A DNA stretch of 19,896 nt from Streptomyces sp. NRRL F-525 (GTDB lineage Bacteria > Actinomycetota > Actinomycetes > Streptomycetales > Streptomycetaceae): the NCBI RefSeq assembly GCF_000716605.1, contig NZ_JNXE01000069.1:1-19896 (forward strand), read 5' to 3'. Below are positions 7,183-14,237 of the stretch, piece after piece. The notes under the pieces are model-generated. The model made no database searches, was not told the origin of the DNA, and was given only the letters and a program-made list of their open reading frames with translations. The translations under genes were made by a program, and so were the position numbers. The stretch's first letter is position 1. Each line of letters begins with the position of its first letter.

Positions 7183-7475
7183 GACGTGACCTCACTTCCG
7201 CGGGCGTCGGCCCTGGACGGCAACGTTCATGCGCCTGCGAGTGTTGCGCGCCACACCTACCGGTGGGAAGCGGTGTGCACGGATTGGCCGGGGTGCGTTG
7301 GTGTGTACGGGGGCAGATTCGAACATTGCGCCGCACGGGTGGGCTTCCCGGCGCCCCTCGCCGTGTCGCCCTTCATGGCCGAACCGTTTCCTCTTCAGTG
7401 GCCGCAAAGATCTGATCAGCTCCATATACGCCCATAAGTGATCAGAAGTCCCGCGGCTTACCGGAGGTAGCAGTG
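7183..7475. promoter_or_regulatory. Divergent intergenic region between sdh operon and binding-protein gene
   Basis: About 290 bp separate the divergent start codons, so promoters for both the sdh operon (leftward) and the substrate-binding protein (rightward) should lie here. The right part is AT-richer (about 7383-7445) and contains two TGATCA palindromes at 7413-7418 and 7439-7444 flanking catatacg, a possible -10 region for the rightward gene. The Shine-Dalgarno ggagg is at 7463-7467. No convincing -35/-10 pair or known regulator box can be named. Short open frames here lack ribosome binding sites and are not called. Confidence 0.45.
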
Positions 7476-9641
7476 ATGTCCCACGACGGCGTCAGACTGC
7501 GCGCGGTCATGCGCTCGGTCGCCTTCCTCACCGCGGGCGCGCTCGCGGTGACCACCCTCGCGGCGTGCAGTTCCGAGGACGAATCGGGCAAGCCGCTGGC
7601 CGGGCAGGACATCGCGCCGGTCGGCCGTGACCTGGTCGCCGACGGCGGCACCCTGAACTGGGCCGTCGACGACGTACCGGAGACCCTCAACACCTTCCAG
7701 TCGGACGCCGACGACACCACCACCCGCGTCGCGCAGGCCGTGCTGCCCGCGATGTTCCGGCTCGACGCGCAGGGACGCCCGCAGCGGGACGCCGACTTCC
7801 TGGAGTCCGCGAAGGTCGTCGACACCGAGCCCAAGCAGGTCGTCCTCTACAAGCTGGCCCAGCAGGCCGTGTGGAGCGACGGCCGCGAGATCGGAGCCGC
7901 CGACTTCGCCGCCCAGTGGCGCGCCCTGTCCGGCAAGGACTCGGCGTACTGGACCGCGCGCAACGCCGGTTACGACCGCATCGAGAAGATCGAGCGCGGC
8001 GCCAACAACCTCGAGGTCAAGGTCACCTTCAGCAGGCCGTACGCCGACTGGAAGGCGCTGTTCTCGCCGCTGTACCCCAAGGACGTCATGGGCACCCCGG
8101 ACGCCTTCAACGACGGCGCGCGCCGCAAGCTGAAGGTCACCGCCGGCGCGTTCGGACTGCAGAAGGTCGACCGCAAGGACAAGGAGATCGTCCTCGCGCG
8201 CAACCCGCACTGGTGGGGCCGGCCCGCGAAGCTCTCCGAGATCGTGCTGCACGCCGTACCGCTCGACAAGCGGGCCGCTGCGCTCGCCGACGGCACGGTC
8301 GACCTGGCCGAGATCGACCCCGCCGACGCGAGCCGGATCGCCCTCGCGGGCCGGGCGAAGGGGACGAGCACCCCGCTGCAGGGCGCGAGCCCGGCTGGCA
8401 AGGACGAGAACAAGAACGAGAGCCGGCAGAAGAAGAAGCTCAGCAAGAAGGAGCGCAAGGCGCTCGCCAAGTACCTGCGCCAGCAGGACGAGTTGCGTGC
8501 CTTCACCGTCCGCCGCTCCCTTGAGCCCGCGTACACGCAGCTCGCGCTGAACGGCTCCGAAGGCCCCCTCCGCGACGAGCGCGTCCGGCGTGCGGTGGCC
8601 CGCGCGCTCGACCGCACCGAGCTGGCGAAGGTCGTCCTCAAGCCGCTCGGTCTGCCCGCCGTACCGGTCGGCAGTCACCTCGCGCTCTCCGGGCAGGCCG
8701 CGTACGCCGACAACAGCGGCGCGCTCGGCGACCACGACACCGCGGAGGCGCAGGCGCTGCTCGCCGACGCCGGCTGGGTGCCCGGCGGACCGCTCAAGGA
8801 CAAGGGCGAGAAGGCGGCCGGTTCCGAGGGCAAGAAGGGCAAGAAGTCCGACGACGAGGCCGAGTCCGAGGGCGGTTCCGACGGGCAGTACATCGTCGGC
8901 GAGGACAACAAGGACCCGCAGGACCACACCAAGAAGCACGGGCACGGTGATGAGGGCTCCAAGCACCTCGCCGACGGCAAGCAGTACGACGGCCGCAAGG
9001 TGAAGCAGGGCGGCGCGCCCGGCGCGTACGCCCCCAAGGGCACGGCCGCCCCGGCCGGCGCGAAGACCGGGCCGCTCGCCAAGGACGGCAAGCCGCTCAC
9101 CCTCCGCTTCGTGCTCCCGTCCGGCACCGGTTCGGAGTCGCTGGGCGCGGTCGCCGACAGCATCTCCCGGATGCTGGAGAAGGTCGGCATCCGCACGGAG
9201 ATCACCAAGGTCTCCGACGACAGCTACTTCAAGGACCACATCGCGTCCGGCCAGTACGACCTCGCCCTCTACTCCTGGCCCGCGTCCGCCTACCCGGCCA
9301 CCGACGCGCGCCCGATCTTCGCCAAGCCGGTACCGGCCGCGGACGGCTCCCTGAACGTCGAGCAGAACTACACCCGCGTCGGCACCGACCAGGTCGACCA
9401 GCTCTTCGACCAGGCCGCCTCGACCCTCGACCAGGACGAGTCCGCCGCCCTGGTCCGCAAGGCCGACGCCCGCATCTGGGCGGCGGCCGGCTCGATCCCC
9501 CTCTACCAGCGCCCCCAGCTCACGGCCGCCCGCAGGACCGTCGTCAACGCCGGCTCCTTCGGCTTCCAGACCCCGGTCTACGAGGACATGGGCTTCCTGA
9601 AGAAGGGCGCGCACCCCTCGGCGAGCCCGACCAAGGACTAG
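7476..9641 (+). CDS. ABC transporter substrate-binding lipoprotein (SBP family 5, cluster C) with charged inserts
   Basis: This is an extracytoplasmic lipid-anchored binding protein of the peptide/nickel-binding (SBP_bac_5) class. Its signal peptide ends in the lipobox TLAAC, with the lipidated Cys at residue 31 from the ATG. The family core is recognisable (ETLNTFQSD, VVLYKLAQQAVWSDGREI, LARNPHWWG, VRRAVARALDR, and a C-terminal YDLALYSWPA region). At 721 aa it is far longer than the usual 530-600. The excess lies in two hydrophilic insertions, about 301-339 (very Lys/Glu/Arg-rich) and about 439-534 (Lys/Asp/Gly/His-rich). ggagg at 7463-7467 is 8 nt from the ATG at 7476; an adjacent in-frame GTG at 7473 is the alternative start. 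No permease or ATPase genes adjoin it. Ligand unknown; peptides are likely. Confidence 0.87.
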   Translation: MSHDGVRLRAVMRSVAFLTAGALAVTTLAACSSEDESGKPLAGQDIAPVGRDLVADGGTLNWAVDDVPETLNTFQSDADDTTTRVAQAVLPAMFRLDAQGRPQRDADFLESAKVVDTEPKQVVLYKLAQQAVWSDGREIGAADFAAQWRALSGKDSAYWTARNAGYDRIEKIERGANNLEVKVTFSRPYADWKALFSPLYPKDVMGTPDAFNDGARRKLKVTAGAFGLQKVDRKDKEIVLARNPHWWGRPAKLSEIVLHAVPLDKRAAALADGTVDLAEIDPADASRIALAGRAKGTSTPLQGASPAGKDENKNESRQKKKLSKKERKALAKYLRQQDELRAFTVRRSLEPAYTQLALNGSEGPLRDERVRRAVARALDRTELAKVVLKPLGLPAVPVGSHLALSGQAAYADNSGALGDHDTAEAQALLADAGWVPGGPLKDKGEKAAGSEGKKGKKSDDEAESEGGSDGQYIVGEDNKDPQDHTKKHGHGDEGSKHLADGKQYDGRKVKQGGAPGAYAPKGTAAPAGAKTGPLAKDGKPLTLRFVLPSGTGSESLGAVADSISRMLEKVGIRTEITKVSDDSYFKDHIASGQYDLALYSWPASAYPATDARPIFAKPVPAADGSLNVEQNYTRVGTDQVDQLFDQAASTLDQDESAALVRKADARIWAAAGSIPLYQRPQLTAARRTVVNAGSFGFQTPVYEDMGFLKKGAHPSASPTKD

Positions 9642-9671
9642 GGATTAGCATCACCCGCACATGACGAGCAC

Positions 9672-9707
9672 GGCCGCCGTCCCGCAGCTACTTGCGGGGC
9701 GGCGGTC
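9672..9707 (+). terminator. GC-rich hairpin after the binding-protein gene
   Basis: ggccgccgtcccgca (9672-9686) pairs with tgcggggcggcggtc (9693-9707) across a 6-nt loop; 13 of 15 positions are Watson-Crick. There is no T-run, as is usual for Streptomyces terminators. It begins 31 bp after the upstream stop and ends only 18 bp before the next GTG, so it might also affect translation of that gene. Confidence 0.6.
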
Positions 9708-9725
9708 GTCGTACGGGGGTGGGCT

Positions 9726-10331
9726 GTGCGGGGTTGGGGAGCGGCGGTGGCCGTGGTGGTGCTGGGCGTGGGTTCGGCGGGCTGTGGTGTCACGGCGGGT
9801 GCCGGCCGGCTGTCCGCCGACGCGGCCACGATCTGCGCGCACGGGACGTACGCCTGGTCCGGCATCCGGCACGTCGAGCGGCTGACCGGGCTGCCCGACC
9901 GGATCACGTACGCCGACGGCGGGTACCAGGGGGTCATCGAACCCGTCTCCGGCACCGTCTACCGCCCCACCGTGACCCATCCGCCCGAGGGGGTCGGCCC
10001 CGCCCGGGTGATCAAGGCCCTGGGTGCCCACCTGAAGACGGACGAGCCGCTCGCCGGGCCCTCCGAGAGGGCCGGGGGTGAGGAGACGGATCTCTTCAAC
10101 GAGATCGGCGGATCCCGGCAGCCGTACTACACCTGGGAGTCGATCGACCTGGTTGAGGCCGACTTCACTTATACCTGCGGACTGAACCAGCCGGTGCACG
10201 GCCACGTACACACCTGGGACACCTACGGCGGCGGGTTCCTGCCCTGCTCCGAGCCCTCCGAGGGCGCCCCGGCCAAGGTCGCCGCCGCGAAACTGTGCCC
10301 CGCCGGGTCCCGTGCCGTGACGGGCGTCTGA
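9726..10331 (+). CDS. Small putative lipoprotein of unknown function
   Basis: The 201-aa product begins with a short hydrophobic signal (VRGWGAAVAVVVLGVG) ending in the lipobox SAGC, with Cys at residue 20, so it is probably exported and lipid-anchored. The mature part holds four further cysteines (37, 151, 174, 191), suggesting two disulfides, and an aromatic segment PYYTWESIDLVEADFTYTC (133-151). I do not recognise a family. The GTG at 9726 is chosen because it gives a complete signal peptide; the ribosome binding site is poor (gggggtggg). It lies between a binding-protein gene and typA with no shared pathway visible. Confidence 0.72.
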   Translation: MRGWGAAVAVVVLGVGSAGCGVTAGAGRLSADAATICAHGTYAWSGIRHVERLTGLPDRITYADGGYQGVIEPVSGTVYRPTVTHPPEGVGPARVIKALGAHLKTDEPLAGPSERAGGEETDLFNEIGGSRQPYYTWESIDLVEADFTYTCGLNQPVHGHVHTWDTYGGGFLPCSEPSEGAPAKVAAAKLCPAGSRAVTGV

Positions 10332-10484
10332 CCCCTCCCGCCGCCACCCGTAAGGCCCTGCGGAGGCCCCGTCCCCGTACGCCACGTACGATGGGGTAAG
10401 GCCGTGGCGTGTCCAGCCCGGCAGGGTCCGCGTAACACAGATGTACGCGCAGGCCTTCCTCACTCTCCGGGAGTTCGCCGCAAT

Positions 10485-12392
10485 ATGGCCACGCGCCACG
10501 ACATCCGCAACGTCGCCATCGTCGCCCACGTCGACCACGGGAAGACGACCCTCGTCGACGCCATGCTGAAGCAGGCCGGTGCCTTCGCCGCGCACGCCGC
10601 CGAATCGCTCGACGACCGAATGATGGACTCGAACGATCTGGAGCGTGAGAAGGGCATCACGATCCTGGCCAAGAACACGGCCGTGAAGTACCACCCGAAG
10701 GATGGCGGCGACGTCATCACCATCAACATCATCGACACCCCGGGCCACGCCGACTTCGGTGGCGAGGTCGAGCGCGGTCTGTCGATGGTGGACGCGGTGG
10801 TGCTGCTCGTCGACGCGTCCGAGGGCCCGCTGCCCCAGACCCGCTTCGTGCTGCGCAAGGCGCTCCAGCAGCGCCTGCCCGTCATCCTCTGCATCAACAA
10901 GACGGACCGCCCGGACTCCCGGATCGACGAGGTCGTCAACGAGACGTACGACCTGTTCCTGGACCTGGACGCGGACGAGGAGCAGATCGAGTTCCCCATC
11001 GTCTACGCGTGTGCGCGTGACGGCGTGGCCTCGCTGACCAAGCCCGAGAACGGCACCGTCCCGCAGGACAGCGACAACCTGGAGCCCTTCTTCTCCACGA
11101 TCCTGTCGCACGTCCCGGCCCCGCAGTTCGACGAGGCCGCCCCCCTCCAGGCGCACGTCACCAACCTGGACGCGGACAACTTCCTCGGCCGTATCGCGCT
11201 GCTCCGCGTCGAGCAGGGCGAGCTGCGCAAGGGCCAGACCGTCACGTGGATCAAGCGCGACGGCACGATGTCCAACGTGCGCATCACCGAGCTGCTGATG
11301 ACCGAGGCGCTCACCCGCAAGCCGGCCGAGATGGCGGGCCCCGGTGACATCTGCGCCGTGGCCGGTATCCCGGACATCATGATCGGCGAGACCCTCGCCG
11401 ACCCCGAGAACCCGATCGCGCTGCCGCTCATCACGGTCGACGAGCCGGCGATCTCCATGACCATCGGTACGAACACCTCGCCGCTGGTCGGCCGCGGCGG
11501 CACCGGCAAGGGCGCCACCGCGAAGGCGGCCGTCAAGGACCGCAAGGTCACCGCCCGCCAGGTCAAGGACCGCCTGGACCGCGAGCTGATCGGTAACGTC
11601 TCGCTGCGCGTGCTGGACACCGAGCGTCCCGACGCCTGGGAGGTGCAGGGCCGCGGTGAGCTGGCGCTGGCCATCCTGGTCGAGCAGATGCGCCGCGAGG
11701 GCTTCGAGCTGACCATCGGCAAGCCGCAGGTCGTCACCCAGCAGGTCGAGGGCAAGACGTACGAGCCCGTCGAGCGCATGACGATCGACGTGCCCGAGGA
11801 GCACATGGGCGCGGTCACGCAGCTCATGGGCGTCCGCAAGGGCCGGATGGACAACATGTCCAACCACGGCTCCGGTTGGGTCCGCCTCGAGTTCGTCGTC
11901 CCGTCCCGCGGTCTCATCGGCTTCCGTACGGAGTTCCTGACCGGGACGCGCGGCACGGGCATCGCCCACTCCATCCACGAGGGCCACGAGCCGTGGTTCG
12001 GCGTGCTGACGACCCGTAACAACGGCTCGCTGGTCGCCGACCGCGCCGGTGCCGTCACCGCCTTTGCGATGACGAACCTCCAGGAGCGCGGTGTGCTGTT
12101 CACCGACCCCGGCACCGAGGTGTACGAGGGCATGATCGTCGGCGAGAACTCGCGCGCCGACGACATGGACGTGAACATCACCAAGGAGAAGAAGCTCACC
12201 AACATGCGCTCGGCCGCCGCCGACTCGTTCGAGGCGATCGTGCCGCCGCGCAAGCTCTCCCTGGAGCAGTCCCTGGAGTTCTGCCGCGACGACGAGTGCG
12301 TCGAGGTGACCCCAGAGGCCGTTCGCATCCGCAAGGTCGTCCTCGACCAGAAGGAGCGCGGCCGCTCCGCGAGCCGCGCCAAGCACGGCTGA
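10485..12392 (+). CDS. typA: Translational GTPase TypA/BipA
   Basis: TypA/BipA is a ribosome-associated GTPase of the EF-G/LepA family that assists ribosome assembly and stress or low-temperature growth. The 635-aa length is typical. GTPase motifs are intact: G1 AHVDHGKT (14-21), G2 region EREKGITI (53-60), G3 DTPGH (84-88), G4 NKTD (138-141). The C-terminal part has the BipA-specific sequence (PSRGLIGFRTEFL; NMRSAAADSFEAI). The start is ATG 10485 with GGGAG at 10469-10473; the in-frame extension back to 10404 is not used because the conserved N-terminus (MATRHDIRNVAIVAHVD) begins here. The 153-bp upstream gap contains ccccgtacg/cgtacgatgggg (near 10373-10396), an imperfect inverted repeat of unknown meaning. 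It is followed by a strong terminator and is probably monocistronic. Confidence 0.96.
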   Translation: MATRHDIRNVAIVAHVDHGKTTLVDAMLKQAGAFAAHAAESLDDRMMDSNDLEREKGITILAKNTAVKYHPKDGGDVITINIIDTPGHADFGGEVERGLSMVDAVVLLVDASEGPLPQTRFVLRKALQQRLPVILCINKTDRPDSRIDEVVNETYDLFLDLDADEEQIEFPIVYACARDGVASLTKPENGTVPQDSDNLEPFFSTILSHVPAPQFDEAAPLQAHVTNLDADNFLGRIALLRVEQGELRKGQTVTWIKRDGTMSNVRITELLMTEALTRKPAEMAGPGDICAVAGIPDIMIGETLADPENPIALPLITVDEPAISMTIGTNTSPLVGRGGTGKGATAKAAVKDRKVTARQVKDRLDRELIGNVSLRVLDTERPDAWEVQGRGELALAILVEQMRREGFELTIGKPQVVTQQVEGKTYEPVERMTIDVPEEHMGAVTQLMGVRKGRMDNMSNHGSGWVRLEFVVPSRGLIGFRTEFLTGTRGTGIAHSIHEGHEPWFGVLTTRNNGSLVADRAGAVTAFAMTNLQERGVLFTDPGTEVYEGMIVGENSRADDMDVNITKEKKLTNMRSAAADSFEAIVPPRKLSLEQSLEFCRDDECVEVTPEAVRIRKVVLDQKERGRSASRAKHG

Positions 12393-12438
12393 CGCATACG
12401 ATCGCAGGCCGTTCCAGGCGCTGTTACCGGCCAACTGA

Positions 12439-12476
12439 GCCCGGGTGCCCCCATCTTGGGGGTGCCCGGGCTTTTT
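12439..12476 (+). terminator. Intrinsic terminator of typA
   Basis: gcccgggtgccccc (12439-12452) and gggggtgcccgggc (12458-12471) form a 14-bp stem with two adjacent G-U pairs and a 5-nt loop (atctt). Five Ts follow at once (12472-12476). This is a textbook rho-independent terminator 46 bp after the typA stop. Confidence 0.93.
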
Positions 12477-12828
12477 GCAACCGAATTAAGCCCCGTTTCC
12501 CGAGGCGGTCTGTCCGTAATGCGGAGATCCTCGCCCGATACCCATGTAACAAGTCCGTTTCGTGGCCTTCTCGCATCGAACAGTTTGTCCATGTTTTGGA
12601 AGATGTACGGGCGAGCTGTGACTGAATTGAGATTTAAAGACAGTGGTCGGCACCTGGCGCATGGCAGATAGTTAGCCGCGTAGCGCTCGGGTCAATGGGT
12701 CACCGCGCCGTGGGGACGGCGCCGACTCGCGAGCACCAGGGGGTGTCTGACCCTCCGCCAGGGGTGGCGGGGGAAAGACGTGAACCCCCTCCTGTTGGTG
12801 AACACGTGGAGTCATGAGGAGGAGCCCC
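12477..12828 (+). promoter_or_regulatory. Long upstream region of the bldK-like operon
   Basis: There is no convincing gene here. Bases 12480-12680 are clearly more AT-rich than the surroundings (for example gaattgagatttaaagaca near 12624-12642, and agatagttag near 12666), as expected of a promoter and regulatory region; no -35/-10 pair is clear. A perfect 7-bp hairpin, gcgccgt-gggg-acggcgc, lies at 12705-12722. acgtg (near 12779) and cacgt (near 12803) form a short, widely spaced inverted repeat. The transcription start of the peptide importer probably lies in this interval. Confidence 0.5.
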
Positions 12829-12909
12829 ATGCGTGGTGTCACGAACGCCAGGTGGGACACGCCGTCCGTCAGTAGCAACTTCGCCCGCCCATACGGAGAT
12901 TGGCTCTGA
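12829..12909 (+). CDS. Possible 26-codon leader peptide or small protein
   Basis: An ATG at 12829 is preceded by aggaggag (12817-12824), the best Shine-Dalgarno match in the window, with ideal spacing. It opens 26 codons ending in TGA at 12907-12909. The peptide begins MRGVTNARWD and ends NFARPYGDWL; it is hydrophilic, has two Trp, and shows no signal peptide or membrane segment. An in-frame ATG at 12814 is poorly placed relative to any Shine-Dalgarno. Third-position G/C is about 77%, lower than neighbouring genes. Two hairpins follow, then the bldKA-like start. It could be a regulatory upstream frame or a genuine small protein; translation is unproven. Confidence 0.5.
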   Translation: MRGVTNARWDTPSVSSNFARPYGDWL

Positions 12910-12918
12910 GGAGTCGGC

Positions 12919-12937
12919 CGGCGGTCTAGTGCCGCCG
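12919..12937 (+). promoter_or_regulatory. Hairpin 1 after the 26-codon frame
   Basis: cggcgg (12919-12924) pairs perfectly with ccgccg (12932-12937) over a 7-nt loop, starting 9 nt after the mini-frame's stop. There is no T-run. It is a candidate element in the leader RNA of the peptide importer operon. Confidence 0.45.
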
Positions 12938-12955
12938 TTCAACTACGCGCGTCCG

Positions 12956-12975
12956 GCTGCGGGATCTCCCGCGGC
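12956..12975 (+). promoter_or_regulatory. Hairpin 2 in the same leader
   Basis: gctgcggg (12956-12963) pairs with cccgcggc (12968-12975) around the 4-nt loop atct, with one G-U pair. It lies about 100 nt before the GTG start of the first permease gene and may act with hairpin 1 as an attenuator-like structure. Confidence 0.45.
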
Positions 12976-13077
12976 ACCGGGACGCTCCGGACCTCTTTCC
13001 TAGCTCCGAACGGTGATCGCGCACACCCTGCGCCGGTCGCCCGCTCGGCACACCCACACCTGTGAAATGGGCGAACA

Positions 13078-14112
13078 GTGACAAGTCCTATCGACATTGA
13101 GGGCGGCGGAACCTCGGTCGTCGTCGACGGCGAACCAGGGCCGCAGGCGGAACCCGAGGCCAAGAAGATGGAGGGCCGGTCGCCCGGCCAGCTGATGTGG
13201 ATCCGCTTCAAGCGCGACCGCACCGGCGTGATCTCGGCCTACGTCGTGGCCTTCTTCTTCCTCGTCGGGCTCCTCGCACCACTGATCTCCAAGCTGTACG
13301 GCAAGGACCCGTACACCGTGTACGCGGACGAACGCCCCGAGCTCTTCGACAGCGCGGGCGTCCCGCTGCAGCCCAACGGCGGGATCAGCAGCCAGTTCTG
13401 GTTCGGCCTCGAACCGGGCAACGGCTACGACGTGTTCACCAAGCTCCTCTACGGCATCCGCACCTCGCTGATGATCTCCGTCTGCGTGACGGTCGCGACC
13501 GTCCTCACCGGCATCCTGCTCGGCGTCGCGGCCGGCTTCCTCGGCGGCAAGTCCGACTACTTCATCAGCCGGGTCATCGACTTCCTGCTGGCCTTCCCCG
13601 CCCAGCTGTTCTTCATCGCGAGCATGCCCGTCGTGGTCTCCCTCTTCGTGAGCCCGACCGACGAGACGCCGACCTACGTCCGTGTCGTGGCGCTCATCGC
13701 GGTGCAGTGGTTCCTGGGCTGGATGAGCCTCGCCCGCATTCTGCGCGGCACCAGTCTGGCCCTGCGCGAACGGGAGTTCATCGAGGCGGCCCGGGTCAGC
13801 GGAGCCTCGTCCTGGCGGATCATCAGCAGAGAGATCCTGCCGAACGTGGTCACGCCGATCCTCGTGCAGTCCACGTACATGCTTCCCGGCTTCGTGACCG
13901 CCGAGGCCGGCCTGTCCTACCTGGGCGTGGGCATCGTCGAACCGACGCCGGACTGGGGACAGATGTTCTCCAAGGCGTCCACCGAACTCGTGATGTCGAA
14001 CGACATCACCTACATGTTCTTCCCGGGTGTCTCGATGATCATCTTCATCGTGGCCTTCAACCTGCTCGGGGACTCGGTCAGGGACGCCTTCGATCCCAAG
14101 ACGGCACGCTGA
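13078..14112 (+). CDS. bldKA: Oligopeptide ABC transporter permease (OppC-like; BldKA-like)
   Basis: This 344-aa inner-membrane permease is one half of the peptide channel. It has a cytoplasmic N-terminus (1-50), a first membrane helix (about 52-71), an extracytoplasmic loop (72-120), and four to five further helices. The cytoplasmic EAA loop EAARVSGASSWRIISREILP (236-255) docks onto the ATPases. The ending LGDSVRDAFDPK is the usual OppC C-terminus. Being first in a permease/binding protein/permease/ATPase/ATPase operon matches bldK rather than the usual oppABCDF order. The GTG at 13078 is the first possible start after an in-frame stop (13063-13065); its Shine-Dalgarno is weak (gggcgaa), in contrast with the strong site before the 26-codon frame upstream. 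The gene symbol rests on order and family, not on alignment. Confidence 0.9.
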   Translation: MTSPIDIEGGGTSVVVDGEPGPQAEPEAKKMEGRSPGQLMWIRFKRDRTGVISAYVVAFFFLVGLLAPLISKLYGKDPYTVYADERPELFDSAGVPLQPNGGISSQFWFGLEPGNGYDVFTKLLYGIRTSLMISVCVTVATVLTGILLGVAAGFLGGKSDYFISRVIDFLLAFPAQLFFIASMPVVVSLFVSPTDETPTYVRVVALIAVQWFLGWMSLARILRGTSLALREREFIEAARVSGASSWRIISREILPNVVTPILVQSTYMLPGFVTAEAGLSYLGVGIVEPTPDWGQMFSKASTELVMSNDITYMFFPGVSMIIFIVAFNLLGDSVRDAFDPKTAR

Positions 14113-14163
14113 CCGTCCGTTGGTGGGCGTCCTCGCCCGGATACCGCACGGCAACACAGCACA

Positions 14164-14189
14164 GCGATCCAGCACGGCGATCCAGCACG
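14164..14189 (+). repeat. 13-bp tandem duplication between permease and binding-protein genes
   Basis: gcgatccagcacg occurs twice head to tail (14164-14176 and 14177-14189) in the 125-bp gap, preceded by similar cagcac fragments. It lies upstream of the binding protein's ribosome binding site. It may be neutral slippage or part of a control region. Confidence 0.8.
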
Positions 14190-14237
14190 GGAATTCCTTT
14201 GTGCACTGGTGACACACAGATGGGTGGAAACTGAGTG

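Noticed and set aside
7235..7260. gtgttgcgcgccacac considered as a redox-regulator (Rex-like) site for the sdh operon
   Set aside because: Only the outer four bases are symmetric and the match to the known consensus is weak.
7171..7441. Two short plus-strand frames between the sdh operon and the binding-protein gene
   Set aside because: They have no Shine-Dalgarno, an odd composition rich in Arg, Cys and Trp, and occupy the divergent promoter region.
12456..12671. 71-codon frame in the leader after typA
   Set aside because: It starts inside the typA terminator stem, lacks a ribosome binding site and crosses the AT-rich promoter-like DNA.
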